Shown here one piece after another: positions 6,285 through 9,992 of a DNA stretch of 9,992 nucleotides. The stretch comes from Hyphomicrobiales bacterium (GTDB taxonomy: Bacteria > Pseudomonadota > Alphaproteobacteria > Rhizobiales > JAJFHB01). Below the pieces are notes generated by a model. It searched no databases, was not told the DNA's origin, and saw only the letters and a list, made by a program, of their open reading frames with translations. Numbering within the stretch: position 1 is the first letter of the stretch; each line of letters begins with the position of its first letter. The position numbers and the translations under genes were made by a program. The stretch is from the NCBI GenBank assembly GCA_021775795.1, contig JAJFHB010000165.1:1-9992 (forward strand). Direction: 5' to 3'.

Positions 6285-7784
6285 ATGATGACCGAGCTGA
6301 GAGAATCGCAGCGGACATCTGACGCAGACATCAGCAACGATTTTGACATGGAAGAAGACAAACTGCGCGAGGAGTGCGGTGTTTTCGGCGTGTTCAATCA
6401 TGCTGACGCTGCAGCCCTGACCGCACTTGGAATGCACGCCCTGCAGCACCGTGGACAGGAAGCTGCGGGCATGGTGACCTTTGACGGCTCCAGATTCAAC
6501 TCAGAGCGACGTCTTGGGCTCGTTGGCGATCATTTCTCCAAGAAAGGCACGATGGAGCGTATTCGCGGCGACTCGGCCATTGGACACGTACGCTACTCCA
6601 CAACCGGCGAAACCATTCTCCGCAATGTGCAGCCGCTCTTTGCAGATCTTGCAGGCGGCGGCTTCACGGTTTGCCACAATGGAAATCTGACGAACGCTCT
6701 GCTTTTGCGCGAACAACTCATAGAGTCTGGCGCCATCTGCCAGTCAACATCAGACACAGAGGTTATTCTGCACCTTGTTGCCCGCAGCAGCCGCTCACGC
6801 TTCATAGAAAAATTCATTGATGCCCTGCGCGCTCTGGAAGGAGCTTATTCGCTTGTTGCCCTGACCAACAAGAAGCTCATCGGCGCCCGCGATCCACTGG
6901 GTATCCGGCCACTTGTTTTGGGCGATCTCGACGGCTCCCCCATCCTGGCATCGGAAACCTGTGCACTCGATATCATTGGCGCCCGTTTTGTGCGCGAGAT
7001 CGAGAATGGCGAAATCGTCGTGATCACCAAGGATGGCATCGAAAGCCTGCATCCGTTTCCCAAGGTGCAGCCACGACCTTGCGTCTTTGAATACATCTAC
7101 TTCTCCCGACCCGACAGCATTGTCGGTGGCCGGAGCGTTTATGAAGTCCGCAAGAACATGGGACGGCAGCTTGCGAAAGAATCGGTCTGCGAAGCGGATA
7201 TGGTCATTCCGGTTCCCGATTCAGGCGTACCCGCCGCCATCGGTTTCGCACAGGAATCAGGGATCCCGTACGAGTTGGGCATCATCCGCAACCATTATGT
7301 GGGCCGAACGTTTATCGAACCGACCCAGCAGATCCGTGCGCTTGGCGTGAAGCTCAAACACAGCGCCAACCGTATGGCCATCAAGGGCAAGCGAATTGTC
7401 CTCATAGATGACAGCATTGTGCGCGGCACCACGTCCGTGAAGATCGTCGAGATGATGTATGATGCTGGCGCGAGCGAAGTGCATATGCGTATCGCCAGCC
7501 CGCCAATCACACACCCCGATTTCTATGGCATCGACACCCCCGACCAGCGCGCCTTACTGGCGGCAACTCATACTCTGGAAGAGATGAAAGAGTACATCGG
7601 TGTTTCATCACTCGCGTTTCTCAGCGTCGACGGTCTTTATCGCTCCATGGGCTTCGATGGTCGTGACGATTTGAACCCGCAGTTCACTGATCATTGCTTT
7701 ACCGGCGACTATCCAACGCCACTCACGGACCAGCACGGCGAGACTGAACCAAGGCAGCTGTCCCTACTGGCGGAAGCCGGATAG
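6285..7784 (+). CDS. purF: Amidophosphoribosyltransferase
   Basis: PurF catalyses the first committed step of purine synthesis: PRPP plus glutamine gives 5-phosphoribosylamine, glutamate and pyrophosphate, in the cytoplasm. The 499-residue protein has an N-terminal Ntn-type glutaminase domain whose nucleophile is C31 in REECGVFGVF. In this family the residues before the cysteine are normally removed, so the 30 residues ahead of it are a likely propeptide. Glutaminase landmarks HRGQEAAGM, IGHVRYSTTGE and CHNGNLTN follow. The phosphoribosyltransferase domain carries the PRPP loop VLIDDSIVRGTT (residues 372-383). The sequence resembles the Bacillus-type enzyme, but three of the four iron-sulfur ligand positions appear replaced: C266 remains, D412 stands in HPDFYG, and NPQFTDHCFTG replaces the C-terminal cysteine cluster. 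Two consecutive ATG codons (6285, 6288) are both possible starts. It lies 29 bases after cvpA. Confidence 0.97.
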   Translation: MMTELRESQRTSDADISNDFDMEEDKLREECGVFGVFNHADAAALTALGMHALQHRGQEAAGMVTFDGSRFNSERRLGLVGDHFSKKGTMERIRGDSAIGHVRYSTTGETILRNVQPLFADLAGGGFTVCHNGNLTNALLLREQLIESGAICQSTSDTEVILHLVARSSRSRFIEKFIDALRALEGAYSLVALTNKKLIGARDPLGIRPLVLGDLDGSPILASETCALDIIGARFVREIENGEIVVITKDGIESLHPFPKVQPRPCVFEYIYFSRPDSIVGGRSVYEVRKNMGRQLAKESVCEADMVIPVPDSGVPAAIGFAQESGIPYELGIIRNHYVGRTFIEPTQQIRALGVKLKHSANRMAIKGKRIVLIDDSIVRGTTSVKIVEMMYDAGASEVHMRIASPPITHPDFYGIDTPDQRALLAATHTLEEMKEYIGVSSLAFLSVDGLYRSMGFDGRDDLNPQFTDHCFTGDYPTPLTDQHGETEPRQLSLLAEAG

Positions 7785-7788
7785 AGAG

Positions 7789-7804
7789 CGAGAGGCCGCC
7801 CTCG
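7789..7804 (+). other. Short stem-loop between purF and the SDR gene
   Basis: CGAG (7789-7792) and GG (7794-7795) can pair with CC (7799-7800) and CTCG (7801-7804), with one bulged A and a CCG loop. No T-run follows, so it is not a standard intrinsic terminator. It may be an RNA-stability or attenuation element, or chance. Confidence 0.25.
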
Positions 7805-7840
7805 AGCCAAATCATTCCTCTAGCATTGTAAGACGAATTT

Positions 7841-8569
7841 ATGACCCGTTTACTCGACGATCGCATCGCCGTTGTTACAGGCGCGTCACGCGGCATCGGA
7901 CGTGACACTGCAATAGCACTTGCGAAAGAAGGCGCCCATGTTGTCCTCATCGCCAGAACAGTAGGTGGTCTGGAAGAAGTTGATGACGAGATCCAGAGCC
8001 AGGGCGGGTCCGCCACGCTTGTACCACTGGATCTCCTCGACTATGAGGCAATTGACCGATTGGGAGCGAGCCTGTTCGAGCGTTGGGGCCGGCTTGATAT
8101 TCTCGTCGGCAACGCGGGGATACTCGGCAAACTCATGCCGCTGGGTCACTTTGAGCCAAAACTTTGGGACCAGGTGATGGCTCTCAATGTCACCGTGAAC
8201 TGGCGCCTTATCAGATCGCTTGATCCGCTGCTCAGAAGCGCCAAGGCAGGCCGTGCTCTTTTCATGACATCAGGCGCCGCTGTGAACTGTCGTGCCTATT
8301 GGGGACCCTATTCAGTCTCGAAGGCAGCACTGGATGCGCTGGTCAAAACATACGCTGCAGAAAACGCTACCACCAATGTTTGCATCAACCTTTTCAACCC
8401 GGGGCCGGTCGCCACCACCATGCGGGCACAGGCAATGCCGGGCGAGGACCCCAGCAAGTTGCCCACTCCCGCTCAAATCGCGGAGGCGGTCGTGCCGCTC
8501 GTAAGTGATGGTTGCAGTGAAAACGGCAGTTGCTTTGATTATGTCAGCGGAGAATTCGCTAAACGCTAG
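7841..8569 (+). CDS. Short-chain dehydrogenase/reductase (SDR), substrate unknown
   Basis: This is a cytoplasmic NAD(P)-dependent oxidoreductase of the classical SDR family, 242 residues, the usual length. The Rossmann-fold cofactor loop is TGASRGIG (residues 13-20), followed by the NAG motif in LVGNAGILG. The active site is S144 in MTSGAA, Y157 and K161 in YSVSK, 13 residues after the serine as expected, and FNPGPVATTMR follows the sheet. The R17 after the glycine loop start hints at NADP(H) preference, which is inference. The substrate cannot be told from the sequence. An SDR gene right after purF is a familiar arrangement in alphaproteobacteria, but its role there is not established to my knowledge. 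The ATG lies 56 bases after purF with no clear Shine-Dalgarno sequence. Its stop TAG shares CTAG with the stop of the convergent gene. Confidence 0.93.
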   Translation: MTRLLDDRIAVVTGASRGIGRDTAIALAKEGAHVVLIARTVGGLEEVDDEIQSQGGSATLVPLDLLDYEAIDRLGASLFERWGRLDILVGNAGILGKLMPLGHFEPKLWDQVMALNVTVNWRLIRSLDPLLRSAKAGRALFMTSGAAVNCRAYWGPYSVSKAALDALVKTYAAENATTNVCINLFNPGPVATTMRAQAMPGEDPSKLPTPAQIAEAVVPLVSDGCSENGSCFDYVSGEFAKR

Positions 8570-8997
8570 GATTCATCACGCTGCCAGGAATCCGGGTCAT
8601 CGTTCAGCCACCAACGTTTGAGAATGAAAAGACGGCCATCACCCAAGGGGCCATCCGAGGTGTCGACTGCAATCAGTTCCGGCACAAGCTGGGGAAACTT
8701 CAACTCATCAAACTGGCATTCGATCCATTGAACGCGACCCAGTAGCCCGCTTCGATCCACCTGAAAGGTTATCCGGGTAAGACCGGTTTCGCTCTCCACT
8801 GACGTCGAAAGAACATCAATAGCGTCTGCGCCAACATTCATGCCGGCCGCAACGCTTGAGCACGTGGTGATGCGAACTTCCTCTCCATCGGAACACGCGG
8901 TCAGAAGGCCTGCTATCAAAAGACACGTGGCGACACGGTAACGCCGCACTGCGCGCCGCGTTACGCCCACATGAATTTTACAGGTTTCCTCCGCCAT
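8566..8997 (-). CDS. Predicted lipoprotein of unknown function
   Basis: I do not recognise the family. Read from the ATG at 8995-8997 the protein has 143 residues. A basic stretch (TRRAVRRYR, residues 13-21) leads into a hydrophobic core (VATCLLIAGLL) and a lipobox LTAC with C35 as the predicted lipidated cysteine, so a lipid-anchored periplasmic protein is inferred. The mature part has about 108 residues with two further cysteines, C46 and C94, that could form a disulfide. It is rich in beta-type sequence and ends acidic (NDDPDSWQRDES). The start is uncertain: an internal GTG at residue 17 (8947-8949) would give a more typical 18-residue signal peptide, and neither start has a clear ribosome-binding site. 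It lies downstream of der on the same strand and converges on the SDR gene with a 4-base overlap. No other frame here offers a better gene. Confidence 0.7.
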   Translation of the reverse strand: MAEETCKIHVGVTRRAVRRYRVATCLLIAGLLTACSDGEEVRITTCSSVAAGMNVGADAIDVLSTSVESETGLTRITFQVDRSGLLGRVQWIECQFDELKFPQLVPELIAVDTSDGPLGDGRLFILKRWWLNDDPDSWQRDES

Positions 8998-9110
8998 CCA
9001 ACTTGAACTAGCGCAAATCCGCGCCCGCGTGAACTTCTCAATTCATACGTCGACAGATAGTTTTTCCGTACATGGAAGCAGAAAACCCAGCACCCGGGCC
9101 CTGCACTCGC
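8998..9110 (-). other. Gap between der and the lipoprotein gene
   Basis: These 113 bases separate the der stop from the start of the lipoprotein gene. Just after der the minus strand reads a GC-rich block (GGGCCCGGG) followed by a TTTT, but the block is not a proper hairpin, so no terminator is called. A TTGAGA on the minus strand could be a -35 element, but no matching -10 is visible. Confidence 0.35.
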
Positions 9111-9992
9111 CTAAGAGCGCACGTAGGGGTTTTCACCCTTGCGTAAATACACGCGGATAGGTGTGCCCCAGAGCTCAAAATCTTCCCGCAACGAGTTCAC
9201 CAGATAACGCGTGTAGGACTCCGGCAATTGGTGAGCCTTTTGACTGAAGACCATGAAGGTCGGTGGCCTGGATTTTCCCTGGGTAATGTAGCGCAACCGC
9301 ACGCGCCGGCCCTTGACTGCGGGCGGAGGATGACGCTCCAGCACACCCTCGAACCAACGATTGAGCGCGCCGGTCGATACGCGCTGGTTCCAGGTTTCGT
9401 AAATCTCAAAGATTGCGCGCATGAGTTTATCGAGCCCATGCCCTGACACGCCGGACGTTGTGATGATGGGAACGCCGCGGATTTGTGGCAATAGCCGACC
9501 CACCGCTTCGCGAATATTCGTTATGGCTTCCTGCTTGTGTGTGACCGTGTCCCATTTGTTTATCACCAGAACAGGCGCCCGCCCCTCCCGTGCAATGAGA
9601 TCGATGATCTGAAGATCCTGTTTTTCCAACGGATTATCGGCGTCCATCATGACGACCACAACCTGGGCATACCGTATGGCGCGGAGAGCATCAGCAACTG
9701 AGAGCTTCTCGAGTTTCTGGGAAACACGTGAGCGTCGGCGCATGCCGGCAGTATCGTAAAGCTTCAGCGGATGACCGTTCCACTCAAGGTCGACTGCAAT
9801 TGTATCGCGCGTAATTCCCGGTTCGGGACCCGTGAGCATGCGCTCATCGCCAAGCAACTTGTTGATCAACGTCGATTTACCGGCATTCGGTCTGCCGACG
9901 ACGGCTACTTTTAACGGACCACCTTCTTCTTCATCTTTGGCGTCCTCTTCTGACCCTGTTTCCTCATACGCCCGCACCAACGGCAGCAGTGC
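9111..9992 (-). CDS. der: Ribosome-assembly GTPase Der (EngA), C-terminal part, 5' end outside window
   Basis: Der is an essential GTPase with two tandem G domains and a KH-like domain that acts in assembly of the 50S ribosomal subunit. The frame stays open through the right edge, so the start and the first G domain lie outside; a TTG at 9978-9980 is an internal leucine codon. Visible in order are the end of G domain 1, an acidic linker (EETGSEEDAKDEEEG), then G domain 2. This has P-loop GRPNAGKST (lysine codon 9876-9878), GITRDT switch I, DTAGMRRRSRV switch II and NKWD (9549-9560). The KH-like domain follows with RLRYITQGKSRPPTF and the ending LWGTPIRVYLRKGENPY, typical of alphaproteobacterial Der. 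The stop TAG is at 9111-9113. All second-domain GTPase motifs are intact, so the gene looks functional. Confidence 0.96.
   Translation of the reverse strand, partial: ALLPLVRAYEETGSEEDAKDEEEGGPLKVAVVGRPNAGKSTLINKLLGDERMLTGPEPGITRDTIAVDLEWNGHPLKLYDTAGMRRRSRVSQKLEKLSVADALRAIRYAQVVVVMMDADNPLEKQDLQIIDLIAREGRAPVLVINKWDTVTHKQEAITNIREAVGRLLPQIRGVPIITTSGVSGHGLDKLMRAIFEIYETWNQRVSTGALNRWFEGVLERHPPPAVKGRRVRLRYITQGKSRPPTFMVFSQKAHQLPESYTRYLVNSLREDFELWGTPIRVYLRKGENPYVRS

Noticed and set aside
9086..9110. Possible terminator after der
   Set aside because: The GC-rich block is a CCCGGG-type palindrome with no extended arms; it does not form a stem followed by a T-run.
9978..9980. TTG (minus strand) as a start of a single-domain GTPase
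   Set aside because: The frame is open to the window edge and the sequence is the linker and second G domain of Der, which always follows a first G domain.

Overview
This window reads as a core-chromosome segment of an alphaproteobacterium. The evidence is the gene set and order (dnaB – alr – MlaE/MlaF-type ABC pair – radA – cvpA – purF – SDR oxidoreductase, with der on the other strand), the alphaproteobacterial style of the PurF C-terminus and Der sequences, and the moderately GC-rich coding. The order without the ABC pair is, from memory, familiar from Rhizobiales. Having an MlaE/MlaF pair between alr and radA fits a Parvibaculales- or Hyphomonadaceae-like lineage better, but the genus cannot be named from the sequence alone. 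There are no tRNAs, rRNAs, insertion sequences, phage genes, CRISPR arrays or toxin–antitoxin genes.

Layout on the plus strand: the 3' part of dnaB (replicative helicase) enters from the left edge. It is followed 9 bases later by alr (alanine racemase), then after 21 bases by a TTG-started MlaE-family permease, after 7 bases by its MlaF-family ATPase, and after 31 bases by radA (recombination and repair). These five genes are tightly packed and probably co-transcribed. A 142-base gap separates them from a second block: cvpA (membrane protein), purF (first committed step of purine synthesis) 29 bases later, and an uncharacterised SDR oxidoreductase 56 bases later.

On the minus strand, der (ribosome-assembly GTPase, cut by the right edge) is followed by a small predicted lipoprotein gene of unknown function. 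The lipoprotein gene meets the SDR gene end to end, the two stop codons sharing one CTAG.

The genes serve separate housekeeping jobs: replication, cell-wall D-alanine supply, envelope lipid transport, DNA repair, purine synthesis and ribosome maturation. I found no coherent undescribed system. The points most worth a second look are the unknown lipoprotein, the MlaEF pair without neighbouring MCE/MlaD genes, the PurF that has lost most of the iron–sulfur ligands of the Bacillus-type enzyme, a perfect 18-bp tandem duplication in the CvpA tail, and a short hairpin that could bury the purF ribosome-binding site.
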